From Polaribacter cellanae (lineage in GTDB: Bacteria; Bacteroidota; Bacteroidia; Flavobacteriales; Flavobacteriaceae): a stretch of DNA of 64,000 nt. Each line of letters begins with the position of its first letter. Within the stretch, counting starts at the first letter, position 1. Under the pieces are notes generated by a model. It saw only the letters and a list, made by a program, of their open reading frames with translations. It made no database searches and was not told where the DNA came from. A program made the translations under genes and the position numbers. The stretch covers positions 3,882,501 through 3,946,500 of the forward strand of contig NZ_CP071869.1 of NCBI RefSeq assembly GCF_017569185.1. The letters are read 5' to 3'. This document shows, piece after piece, positions 10,636 to 18,721 of the stretch.

Positions 10636-10736
10636 ATATTTTATTTATAATGTATTTTATTTGTTTTAATGAGTATTTAAAATAGGGTGTATGTATAAAA
10701 TAAAGTTTAAAATTATGATATCGATAAAAGTGCAGT

Positions 10737-10770
10737 TTTTGAATAAAAAGTTCATTTTATTGTATTTTTG
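10737..10770 (+). promoter_or_regulatory. Promoter of the TruA-like gene, apparently leaderless
   Basis: TTTTG (10737-10741) and TATTTTTG (10763-10770) are a good -33/-7 pair with 21 bp between them. The expected start of transcription falls on or next to the ATG at 10775, so the mRNA would have almost no leader. Confidence 0.6.
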
Positions 10771-10774
10771 AAGT

Positions 10775-11554
10775 ATGAAATATCCATTTTCTTACATTAT
10801 TAAGCTTCAGTTTTTAGGATTTCGATTTTCTGGTTGGCAAAAACAGACAAATGCAAAGACCTTGCATGATATGGTTGATAAAACCATTTCTTTCGTTATA
10901 GAAAAAGGAGCTTATAAAACAATTGGAGTAGGTAGAACAGATGCAAAAGTGTCTGCAAACTCGTATTATTTACAGCTTTTTATAGTTGAAGAAATTGAAG
11001 AAGATGCGTTTTTAAATTTGTTAAATTCAAATTTTTCTGCGGATTTTAGAGCGCTTTCTATTCATAAAGTAGAAAGGAGTTATAATATTGTTAATGCTCC
11101 AAAAATTAAAGAATACCATTATTACTTTGCTTTTGGGGAGAAAAGTCATCCTTTTTCTGCGCCTTTTATGGTTACTTTGGATGAAAATTTAAATCTTGAA
11201 AATATGAAGGAAGCTGCAAAACGCTTTCAAGGAGAGCATCATTTTCATAAATATTGTACAAAACCCTCTGAAAACACCATTCTAAAAAGAACCATAGATT
11301 CCTGTGAAATTGTAGAAAATGATATTTTAACGGCTAATTTCTTTCCTGAGAAAAGTTATATTCTAAAAGTAAGAGGAAAAGGTTTTTTAAGATATCAGAT
11401 TCGTTTAATAATGGCGACTTTGTTTGAGGTTGGAAAAGAAAATATAGATTTAAACTTTGTTGAAAAATCGTTAAAAGAAGATAATGACAGAATGTTTATG
11501 CGAAATATTGCGCCTTCTTCTGGTTTGCAATTGTTTGATATTGAGTTGGAATAA
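10775..11554 (+). CDS. TruA-family tRNA pseudouridine synthase
   Basis: 259 residues, usual for TruA, which makes pseudouridine at positions 38-40 of the tRNA anticodon arm. The N-terminal LQFLGFRFSGWQKQ corresponds to the family YDGSxFxGWQ motif, and the catalytic Asp lies in GVGRTDAKVSA (about residues 52-62). That motif departs from the canonical GRTDAGVHA, so this may be a divergent TruA paralogue rather than the main enzyme. The C-terminal RYQIRLIMATLFEVGK matches the family RxMVRxLVGxL region. Single gene with its own promoter. Confidence 0.8.
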   Translation: MKYPFSYIIKLQFLGFRFSGWQKQTNAKTLHDMVDKTISFVIEKGAYKTIGVGRTDAKVSANSYYLQLFIVEEIEEDAFLNLLNSNFSADFRALSIHKVERSYNIVNAPKIKEYHYYFAFGEKSHPFSAPFMVTLDENLNLENMKEAAKRFQGEHHFHKYCTKPSENTILKRTIDSCEIVENDILTANFFPEKSYILKVRGKGFLRYQIRLIMATLFEVGKENIDLNFVEKSLKEDNDRMFMRNIAPSSGLQLFDIELE

Positions 11555-11569
11555 CTTGTAATTTTTTTA

Positions 11570-12051
11570 GGCGTTCCACAAAGGGGTCAGACTTTCATTA
11601 CTCACTTTTTTTATGCTGAATTTATTTCAGCATCTTTCATCTTAAAAAATAAGTGAATTAATTTTAGTAGATACTGGATTGAGTTCAGCATAAAAAAAGA
11701 GTTCAAACATGCATTTAATTCTTAATGCACTTTGCTAAACCCGAAAATGAAGTAATTAGAAGCTGCTTTTAGGTTTATTTTGATTGATATTATAATATTT
11801 GTAGCTCTAAAGGGCTTTAAACCCTTTAGGGGCTTGTTTGTAAGTAATTTAAAATTAAACTTTGTTTCAATAATTCATTTGGTTGGCAAAAATTTGTGAG
11901 AGCGATAGAAATCTTTAGACTACGCTCAAGACAGGCTATATTCTTTTTATGCTAAACTAAATTAAGTATTTGTTATAAAAATGAAATTATTTATTCAAAA
12001 AAGAGAGATGCTGAAATAAATTCAGTATAAAAAGATATAGTGGATAGCGCG
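11570..12051. repeat. Composite intergenic repeat region
   Basis: The 584-bp gap between the TruA-like gene and the acyl-CoA dehydrogenase gene holds no gene but several repeats. A 27-bp palindromic unit at 11609-11635 (TTTTATGCTGAA...TTCAGCATCT) recurs inverted at 12006-12032 with one mismatch. A 15-bp arm, TTTTTTTATGCTGAA (11606-11620), pairs exactly with 11684-11698. CTAAAGGG (11807-11814) pairs with CCCTTTAG (11822-11829). The segment opens with GGCGTTCCAC...GGGGTCAGAC, and 12029-12048 matches, inverted with one mismatch, the repeat at 18599-18618. These ATGCTGAA..TTCAGCAT and GGGCGTT units resemble repeats common in Flavobacteriia genomes. Confidence 0.75.
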
Positions 12052-12085
12052 TTTTTTTGTTTTTTGCAAAAACTTATCCAAAAGA

Positions 12086-12115
12086 AAAATCCACCTTTTA
12101 AAAAGATGGATTTTT
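12086..12115 (-). terminator. Terminator of the acyl-CoA dehydrogenase gene
   Basis: AAAAATCCA...CTTTT pairs with AAAAG...TGGATTTTT around a tiny loop, with A/T runs on both sides. On the minus strand it is followed by a U-rich tract and lies 24 bp after the acd stop. Confidence 0.75.
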
Positions 12116-12138
12116 ATACGATATATATAATGAGTAAT

Positions 12139-13281
12139 TTATCCTTTGATAACACCTCTCGAAATTACAATTTTCTGAATTTCTGAAGTTCCTTCGTAAA
12201 TCTGAGTAATTTTTGCATCTCGCATTAAACGCTCCACATGATATTCTTTTACAAAACCATTTCCTCCATGAATTTGCACAGCTTCTACAGTTTGTTCCAT
12301 CGCTACTTTAGATGCATATAATTTTGCCATGGCAGAAGACATATCGTAATTATTACCTTGGTCTTTGTCCCAAGCAGCCTTCATTACCAACATTCTTGCA
12401 GCTTCAATTTCTGTGTACATATCTGCCAGTTTAAATGCAATTGCTTGGTGGTTACAGATTTCTGTACCAAAAGCTTTACGTTCTTTCGAATATTTTAAAG
12501 CCAATTCGTATGCACCTGAAGCGATTCCTAAAGCTTGTGCTGCAATACCAATTCTTCCTCCGGAAAGTGTTTTCATGGCGAATTTGAACCCAAAACCATC
12601 TTCGCCAATTCTATTTTCTTTAGGTACTTTTACGTCATTAAATTGTAAAGTGTGTGTGTCTGAACCACGAATTCCTAACTTATCTTCTTTTGGTCCTATA
12701 TGAAAACCTTCTGTTCCTTTCTCTACAATAAAAGCGTTGATTCCTCTGTGACCTTTTGCTCTGTCTGTTTGTGCAATTACCAAATACACATCTGCTCTTC
12801 CGCCACTTGTAATCCAGTTTTTTGTTCCGTTAATTACATAATGGTCGCCTTTATCTTCTGCAGTTGTTGCTTGCGAAGTTGCATCTGAACCAGCTTCTGG
12901 TTCACTCAAACAAAAAGCACCAACAAATTCTCCTGTAGCTAATTTGGTTAGGTATTTTTGTTTTTGTTCTTCATTCCCACAGGCTTCTAACCCATAACAG
13001 ACTAAAGAATTATTAACAGAAACAATTACAGAGGCAGAAGCATCTATTTTAGATAATTCTTCCATAATTAATACGTAAGAAATGGCGTCCATTCCACTTC
13101 CTCCGTATTTTGGATCTACCATAATTCCCAAAAAACCTAAATCGCCCATTTTTCTGACCAATTCTTGCGGAAATTCTTGTTTATCATCTCTTTCGATAAC
13201 TCCTGGTAACAATTCGGTTTGTGCAAAATCTCTTGCGGCATCGCGAATCATAACATGTTCTTCTGTTAAGCTAAAATCCAT
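12139..13281 (-). CDS. Acyl-CoA dehydrogenase, short-chain type
   Basis: 380 residues, standard for FAD-dependent acyl-CoA dehydrogenases, which introduce a trans-2 double bond into acyl-CoA and feed electrons to ETF. The signature AFCLSEPEAGSDA is at about 137-149, and IHGGNGFVKEYHVERLMRDAKITQIYEGTSEIQ near the C-terminus carries the catalytic Glu (IYEGT) at the position typical of short-chain and butyryl-CoA dehydrogenases. Single gene with its own terminator, divergent from anmK across 88 bp. Chain-length preference cannot be fixed from sequence. Confidence 0.93.
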   Translation of the reverse strand: MDFSLTEEHVMIRDAARDFAQTELLPGVIERDDKQEFPQELVRKMGDLGFLGIMVDPKYGGSGMDAISYVLIMEELSKIDASASVIVSVNNSLVCYGLEACGNEEQKQKYLTKLATGEFVGAFCLSEPEAGSDATSQATTAEDKGDHYVINGTKNWITSGGRADVYLVIAQTDRAKGHRGINAFIVEKGTEGFHIGPKEDKLGIRGSDTHTLQFNDVKVPKENRIGEDGFGFKFAMKTLSGGRIGIAAQALGIASGAYELALKYSKERKAFGTEICNHQAIAFKLADMYTEIEAARMLVMKAAWDKDQGNNYDMSSAMAKLYASKVAMEQTVEAVQIHGGNGFVKEYHVERLMRDAKITQIYEGTSEIQKIVISRGVIKG

Positions 13282-13369
13282 ACTAAGTATTATTATATTC
13301 GTAATTTAAGAGTGTAAAGATATCGATTTCGTAATAGATTTTCAACAGACTTTTATTATTTTTACAGAT

Positions 13370-14428
13370 ATGAATAAAAAAGAGGTTTTTTCAATAGGAG
13401 TAATGTCTGGAACGTCTTTAGATGGAGTAGATTTGGTCTATGTAAAGTTTGAAAAGAATAATTACAGCGATTTTAAGATTTTACAAGCGACAACAATTCC
13501 GTATTCGTTAGAGTGGAAACAAATGTTGCAAAACGCAATTCACTCTTCAGGAAAAGAATTAGAGAATTTAAATGTTATTTATGGAAAATATTTAGGAGTT
13601 ATTATTCATAACTTTATGTCTAATTATAAAATTAAAAATATTGATTTTATAGCTTCTCATGGACATACAATTTTACACGAGCCAGAAAAAGGAATTACAC
13701 TGCAAATAGGCTCAGGTAAAGAAATCGCAAAAATTACAAAACAGAAAGTGGTTTGCGATTTTAGAACGCAAGATGTAAAATTAGGAGGGCAAGGTGCGCC
13801 TTTAGTGCCAATTGGAGATAAATTATTGTTTGGTAAATATCGTTTTTGTTTAAATTTAGGTGGCTTTTCTAATATTTCGTTTGATAAGAATGAGGAAAGA
13901 ATTGCCTACGATATTTGTCCTGTAAATATTGTGTTGAATTTCTATGCGAATAAAATTGGTTTAGATTACGATGCGTCTGGAAAAGTAGCTTTAGGAGGAG
14001 AGATAAATCAACAATTATTAAAAAAATTAAATTCTTTAAATTTTTATAAAAAAGAACCACCAAAATCTTTAGGTTTAGAGTGGGTGCAACAAGAGGTGTT
14101 TCCGTTAATTAATTCTTTAGAAAAAGACATACCATCTATATTAAGAACTTTTGTAGAGCATATTGCTATTCAAATAAGCAAAGTTATTGTTAATAATAAT
14201 TCGATTTTAGTAACTGGAGGTGGTTTTTTTAATTCATTTTTAATGAAACAAATTGAAAAGCATTCAAATGTTAAAATTGAAGAAAATAACAAAGAAATTA
14301 TCAACTATAAAGAAGCCTTAGTTTTTGCTTTTTTAGGTTTGTTAAAGATTGATAATCAGGTTAATTGTTTTAAGTCTGTAACAGGTGCCGAAAAAGATCA
14401 TTCTTCTGGTGTGATTTTTATACCATAG
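13370..14428 (+). CDS. anmK: Anhydro-N-acetylmuramic acid kinase
   Basis: 352 residues, slightly shorter than the usual ~370. It opens the 1,6-anhydro ring and phosphorylates anhydro-MurNAc from recycled peptidoglycan, giving MurNAc-6-phosphate. The N-terminal GVMSGTSLDGVDLVYV is the family signature; the fold is of the hexokinase/ASKHA type, with LGGFSNIS and LVTGGGFFNSFL as further ATP-domain motifs. Monocistronic, divergent from acd. Short leader with an AT-rich promoter at 13340-13369. Confidence 0.95.
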   Translation: MNKKEVFSIGVMSGTSLDGVDLVYVKFEKNNYSDFKILQATTIPYSLEWKQMLQNAIHSSGKELENLNVIYGKYLGVIIHNFMSNYKIKNIDFIASHGHTILHEPEKGITLQIGSGKEIAKITKQKVVCDFRTQDVKLGGQGAPLVPIGDKLLFGKYRFCLNLGGFSNISFDKNEERIAYDICPVNIVLNFYANKIGLDYDASGKVALGGEINQQLLKKLNSLNFYKKEPPKSLGLEWVQQEVFPLINSLEKDIPSILRTFVEHIAIQISKVIVNNNSILVTGGGFFNSFLMKQIEKHSNVKIEENNKEIINYKEALVFAFLGLLKIDNQVNCFKSVTGAEKDHSSGVIFIP

Positions 14429-14611
14429 TTTTTGGTTTAAATAATTTATAAAATCATTTTTTTACATTAAGTTTGTAAGTAACATCAATAAAAATAATAA
14501 TTCTAAAAAAGTAAATTATGAATCAGCTTTAACTTCACTAAACAAAACAATATCGTAAAAATTGCATTTGAAAATTAGTTAAAATTAAGTTGAAAGTTTA
14601 TAAAAAATAGA

Positions 14612-15844
14612 ATGAAAGAATTATTAAAAAGATACGAAAATAAACAACCAGAAATTGTTTTTCATTGGAAAGACCAAGAAACAGATGCAGAAGGTTGGAC
14701 TGTTATAAACTCTTTAAGAGGTGGTGCTGCAGGTGGTGGAACAAGAATGCGTAAAGGTTTAGACCAAAACGAAGTGATGTCTTTGGCGAAAACAATGGAA
14801 GTGAAGTTTACGGTTTCTGGACCCGCAATTGGTGGAGCAAAGTCAGGAATTAATTTCGATCCAAACGATCCAAGAAAAAGAGGTGTTTTGCAACGTTGGT
14901 ATAAAGCAGTAACTCCGCTTTTAAAACATTATTATGGAACTGGAGGCGATTTAAATGTAGATGCAGATAAAGATGTAATTCCAATTACGGAAGATTGTGG
15001 TGTTTGGCATCCACAAGAAGGTATTTTTAACGGACATTTTAAACCATCTGAAGCCGATAAAATTAATAGGATTGGGCAATTACGAATGGGAGTTATTAAG
15101 GTAATTGAAGATGAGCAATATTCGCCAGATGTGTTAAGAAAATATACAGTTGCAGACATGTTAACTGGCTATGGAGTTGCAGAAGCTGTAAAGCATTATT
15201 ACAATATTTATGGTGGAAATATTAAAGGAAAACGTGCAATTGTACAGGGTTTTGGAAATGTTGGAGCTGCAGCAGCCTATTATTTAACACAATTAGGTGC
15301 AAAAGTTGTTGGAATTATAGATAGGCAAGGAGGAGTTATTAATGAGAAAGGTTTCACTAAAAATGAAATGACGGAATTATTTCTAACAAAAGACGGAAAT
15401 CAATTATCTACAAAAAACATGATTCCTTTCGAAGAAATAAATGAAAAAATTTGGAGTTTACCAGCAGAAATATTTGTTCCTGCAGCAGCTTCGAGGTTGG
15501 TTTCTCAAGATCAGGTTCAACGAATGATAGATACTGGCTTAGAAGTAATTTCTCCAGGAGCAAATGTTCCTTTTGCAGATAAAGAGATTTTCTTTGGCCC
15601 TATTATGGAGTACACAGATACTCATTTAAGTTTGTTGCCAGATTTTATATCTAACTGTGGTATTGCTAGAGTTTTTGCATATCTAATGGAAGCAAGAGTT
15701 ACATTACCAATGCAAGACAAGGCTATTTTTAATGATACTTCTAACATTATAAAAAAAGCCTTGCAAAAGACATTTAACAAAAGCGCATCAAAAACAAATA
15801 TATGCTCAACAGCATTCGAAATAGCATTAAAACAATTAATATAA
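14612..15844 (+). CDS. Glu/Leu/Phe/Val dehydrogenase family protein
   Basis: 410 residues. It catalyses the NAD(P)-dependent oxidative deamination of an amino acid, or the reverse. The substrate-binding part has GGAAGGGTRMR and the catalytic lysine in PAIGGAKSGI (Lys77); the C-terminal Rossmann fold has VQGFGNVGAAAA at about 215-225. The domain order is that of glutamate and leucine dehydrogenases. Substrate cannot be assigned with certainty. A 183-bp AT-rich leader region precedes it, and nhaD starts 14 bp downstream, so they may be cotranscribed. Confidence 0.88.
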   Translation: MKELLKRYENKQPEIVFHWKDQETDAEGWTVINSLRGGAAGGGTRMRKGLDQNEVMSLAKTMEVKFTVSGPAIGGAKSGINFDPNDPRKRGVLQRWYKAVTPLLKHYYGTGGDLNVDADKDVIPITEDCGVWHPQEGIFNGHFKPSEADKINRIGQLRMGVIKVIEDEQYSPDVLRKYTVADMLTGYGVAEAVKHYYNIYGGNIKGKRAIVQGFGNVGAAAAYYLTQLGAKVVGIIDRQGGVINEKGFTKNEMTELFLTKDGNQLSTKNMIPFEEINEKIWSLPAEIFVPAAASRLVSQDQVQRMIDTGLEVISPGANVPFADKEIFFGPIMEYTDTHLSLLPDFISNCGIARVFAYLMEARVTLPMQDKAIFNDTSNIIKKALQKTFNKSASKTNICSTAFEIALKQLI

Positions 15845-15858
15845 ACTAAATTAAAACT

Positions 15859-17268
15859 ATGGAGTCAGTAATTATAATCGTATTCGTAATGGGGTATTTA
15901 GCCATTACACTAGAACACAATTTAAAATTAGATAAATTAATTCCGGCCTTAATTATGATGGCTGTATGTTGGGCTTTAGTTGCACTTGGTGTAGATAATT
16001 TTACAAATTGGTTCGATTCCAGTAAGCATGCTTTAGTAGATGGTTTTGGTTCGATGGTGCATGATGATAAACTACACTTAGTTGAAGAAACTTTATTGCA
16101 TCATTTAGGGAAAACTGCAGAGATACTAGTGTTTCTTTTAGGAGCGATGACGATTGTAGAAATTATTGATTATTTCGATGGTTTTTCAACAATAAAAAGC
16201 TTTGTGAAAACTAAAAAGAAGAAGAGCATACTCTGGATTTTTTCAATTTTAGCTTTCGTTTTATCTGCAATTATAGATAACCTAACAGCAACAATTGTAC
16301 TAATTTCTATCCTTCAAAAAATAGTTAAAAATAGAAATGAAAGAATTTGGTTTGCTGGTTTAATAATTATTGCAGCAAATGCTGGTGGTGCTTGGTCTCC
16401 AATAGGTGATGTTACCACAACAATGCTTTGGATTGGTAAAAAAGTAACTACTTTAAAATTAATAGAATATTTATTATTACCTTCTTTACTATGTATGGTT
16501 GTACCCTCTTTAATAGCGTCTTTTTTACCTGCTTTTAAAGGAGAAATAGATTCTGAAGAAGAAGCTGATAAACCAAAAAGTCCTCACAGTGCAAGAATGT
16601 TATATTTAGGATTAGGAGCAATTGTTTTTGTACCTGTTTTTAAAACAATAACACATTTACCACCTTACGTTGGTATGATGTTGTCTTTAGCAGTGGTTGC
16701 AACTTTTGCAGAAATTTACAGTAATTCTAAATTTTCAATTTCAAGTATCGAAGGAGAAGAGGCAGATGACCATGAAAAAGGTGCACATCACAGTCCTGTA
16801 CATGCATCTTTATCTAAGATAGAAATGCCAAGTATTTTATTTTTCTTAGGAATTTTAATGGCAGTTGCTGCATTAGAATCATTAGGGATTTTATTTAATT
16901 TTGCATCAACACTACAAGAAAATGTTCCAATGATGGGTACAGAAATACACTCAGTAGGTACAGTAGGAGTATCAGATTTAGTAGTTCTTTTACTAGGTCT
17001 TGGTTCTGCTGTAATAGATAATGTACCTTTAGTTGCAGCAAGTTTAGGAATGTTTACAGAGCCAATAGATAATGAGTTATGGCACTTTATTGCATTTTCT
17101 GCAGGAACAGGAGGTTCTATGTTAATTATAGGTTCTGCAGCTGGAGTAGTTGCCATGGGAATGGAAAAAATAGATTTTTTCTGGTATTTAAAGAAAATAT
17201 CTTGGTTGGCTTTAATTGGTTTTGTGGTAGGTTCTGCTACATTTATGATTACAAGAACACTATTTTAA
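15859..17268 (+). CDS. nhaD: Sodium/proton antiporter NhaD
   Basis: 469 residues with about 12 hydrophobic segments. It belongs to the ion-transporter superfamily and matches NhaD: AIIDNLTATIVLISILQK and NAGGAWSPIGDVTTTMLWI in the first half, and AVIDNVPLVAASLGMF with AGTGGSMLIIGSAAGVVAMG in the second, the paired DN motifs expected for a Na+/H+ exchanger. A marine bacterium would use it to expel Na+ at alkaline pH. A cytoplasmic or periplasmic charged insert (EGEEADDHEKGAHH) lies at about 295-308. Followed by a strong terminator. Confidence 0.93.
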   Translation: MESVIIIVFVMGYLAITLEHNLKLDKLIPALIMMAVCWALVALGVDNFTNWFDSSKHALVDGFGSMVHDDKLHLVEETLLHHLGKTAEILVFLLGAMTIVEIIDYFDGFSTIKSFVKTKKKKSILWIFSILAFVLSAIIDNLTATIVLISILQKIVKNRNERIWFAGLIIIAANAGGAWSPIGDVTTTMLWIGKKVTTLKLIEYLLLPSLLCMVVPSLIASFLPAFKGEIDSEEEADKPKSPHSARMLYLGLGAIVFVPVFKTITHLPPYVGMMLSLAVVATFAEIYSNSKFSISSIEGEEADDHEKGAHHSPVHASLSKIEMPSILFFLGILMAVAALESLGILFNFASTLQENVPMMGTEIHSVGTVGVSDLVVLLLGLGSAVIDNVPLVAASLGMFTEPIDNELWHFIAFSAGTGGSMLIIGSAAGVVAMGMEKIDFFWYLKKISWLALIGFVVGSATFMITRTLF

Positions 17269-17286
17269 GTAAAGAAAAATAATTTT

Positions 17287-17328
17287 AAAAATGTCATTTC
17301 ATCTTTTTTTTTGAAATGACATTTTTTG
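17287..17328 (+). terminator. Terminator after nhaD
   Basis: A 15-bp perfect stem, 17287-17301 (AAAAATGTCATTTCA) with 17312-17326, separated by a 10-nt T-rich loop; it lies 18 bp after the nhaD stop. The 3' arm ends in T residues. Confidence 0.85.
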
Positions 17329-17407
17329 TACGACATAAATTCATTCATAAAATAAAACAATTTTAAAAAAGATTTATCGTTACTATAAAGAACATAAAAA
17401 AATATTC

Positions 17408-18097
17408 ATGATCTCACTTTTTCAAGAAAATACAGGATTATTAGAAGAAGCAGTTTCCGAAGAAAAAACATTATCCATCTACAAATTAATTATGGATGGT
17501 GGTTTAGGAGGGCAAATAATAATCGCCATACTTTTTGTGCTTTTGGCAGTGGCAATTTATATTTATTTCGAACGATTTTTCGCAATTAAAGCCGCTTCGA
17601 AAGTCGATAAAAACTTTATGAATCAAATTAGAGATTATGTTTCCAATGGGAAATTAGAATCTGCAAATGCACTTTGTAAAAGTAAAGATACACCAACTGC
17701 AAGGTTAATTGGAAAAGGAATTTCGAGAATTGGAAAACCTTTAGAAGATATAAATACAGCAATTGAAACAGCAGGGAAATTGGAGGTTTATCAACTTGAA
17801 AAAAATGTAAGTGTTCTAGCAACAATTGCAGGAGCAGCACCAATGATTGGGTTTTTAGGAACCGTAATAGGTATGATTGTTGCCATACATGAAATTGCAA
17901 ATGCTGGTGGGCAAATAGATATAAAAATGCTTTCAGACGGTTTATATACAGCCATGACAACCACAGTTGCAGGTTTAATTGTAGGTATTATTGCCTATAT
18001 AACTTACAATCATTTGGTTGTTAGAACAGATAAAGTAGTCTATCAAATGGAAGCAAAATCTGTGGAGTTTTTAGACTTGTTAAACGAACCAGTATAA
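17408..18097 (+). CDS. exbB: MotA/TolQ/ExbB proton channel family protein
   Basis: 229 residues with three hydrophobic segments: one at about 35-55 and a pair at about 130-160 and 175-205, including the signature TIAGAAPMIGFLGTVIGMI, as in ExbB/TolQ. With ExbD it forms the inner-membrane proton channel that energises TonB for uptake through outer-membrane receptors. First of an exbB-exbD-tonB set; the separations of 88 and 143 bp are wide because both gaps contain repeats. Confidence 0.92.
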   Translation: MISLFQENTGLLEEAVSEEKTLSIYKLIMDGGLGGQIIIAILFVLLAVAIYIYFERFFAIKAASKVDKNFMNQIRDYVSNGKLESANALCKSKDTPTARLIGKGISRIGKPLEDINTAIETAGKLEVYQLEKNVSVLATIAGAAPMIGFLGTVIGMIVAIHEIANAGGQIDIKMLSDGLYTAMTTTVAGLIVGIIAYITYNHLVVRTDKVVYQMEAKSVEFLDLLNEPV

Positions 18098-18102
18098 ATA
18101 AG

Positions 18103-18179
18103 TTTAAGGTTTAAAGTTTAGAATTCAAAGTTTTCAGTCGAATCCTAAACCTTAAATTCAAAACTTTAAATTTTGAATT
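18103..18179. repeat. Inverted-repeat cluster between exbB and exbD
   Basis: TTTAAGGTTTA (18103-18113) pairs exactly with TAAACCTTAAA (18146-18156), and AATTCAAAA pairs with TTTTGAATT within 18155-18179. The unit fills the exbB-exbD gap. It is a low-complexity repeat like others seen in flavobacterial spacers, and could act as an RNA hairpin between the two cistrons. Confidence 0.6.
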
Positions 18180-18185
18180 AACAGT

Positions 18186-18578
18186 ATGAATTTACGCGGA
18201 AGAAATAAAGTAGATCCAACATTTAATATGTCGTCCATGACAGATATTGTTTTCTTGTTGTTAATATTTTTTATGTTAACATCCACTTTGGTAACCGTAA
18301 GCGCGATTGATGTTTTGTTACCAAAAGCTGGTGGAAAAACAGAAAACAGTAAATCTGTAGCAATTTCTATTACTAATAAATCTGTGTTTTATATAGATAA
18401 AACAAAAGTAGATGCCTCCAATTTAGAAAGCGAAATTATAAGAAGTGTTGGTACAGATAAAAAGAAAACCATTGTAATTAGAGGAGACAAAGATGTACTT
18501 TATAAAAATGTCATGAAAGTTATAGATATCGCAAATAAGAACAAATTAAAAATGATTTTAGCCGTAAAAGGGAAATAA
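18186..18578 (+). CDS. exbD: Biopolymer transport protein ExbD/TolR
   Basis: 130 residues: a short cytoplasmic N-terminus, one transmembrane segment (about 19-42), and a periplasmic domain. Asp20 in SSMTDIVFLLLIFFML is the channel aspartate of ExbD. It works with the upstream ExbB and downstream TonB. Bacteroidota often carry two exbD genes in tandem; only one is here. Confidence 0.92.
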   Translation: MNLRGRNKVDPTFNMSSMTDIVFLLLIFFMLTSTLVTVSAIDVLLPKAGGKTENSKSVAISITNKSVFYIDKTKVDASNLESEIIRSVGTDKKKTIVIRGDKDVLYKNVMKVIDIANKNKLKMILAVKGK

Positions 18579-18584
18579 TTTTTT

Positions 18585-18660
18585 GGGCGTTTTAACGGGC
18601 TTTCCACTATATCTTTTTGCTTAAAAAAGCAAAAAGGATGCCGTTTCAATCCCTAACGCA
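18585..18660. repeat. GGGCGTT-type structured intergenic repeat
   Basis: GGGCGTTTTAACGGGCTTTC opens the unit, CTTTTTGCTT/AAGCAAAAAG (about 18613-18636) forms its hairpin, and AATCCCTAACGC closes it. This layout is a repeat I recognise from many Flavobacteriia genomes. A partial, inverted and interrupted relative lies at 11570-12048. Confidence 0.65.
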
Positions 18661-18721
18661 ATTGCTTGTTTAACAAAAAAAGGCATAAACCAAATACGAC
18701 AATAATTCTTTACAAAAGAAA

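Noticed and set aside
11555-12138. CRISPR-like repeats
   Set aside because: The repeats are inverted and palindromic with irregular spacing, with no direct repeat-spacer periodicity and no cas genes.
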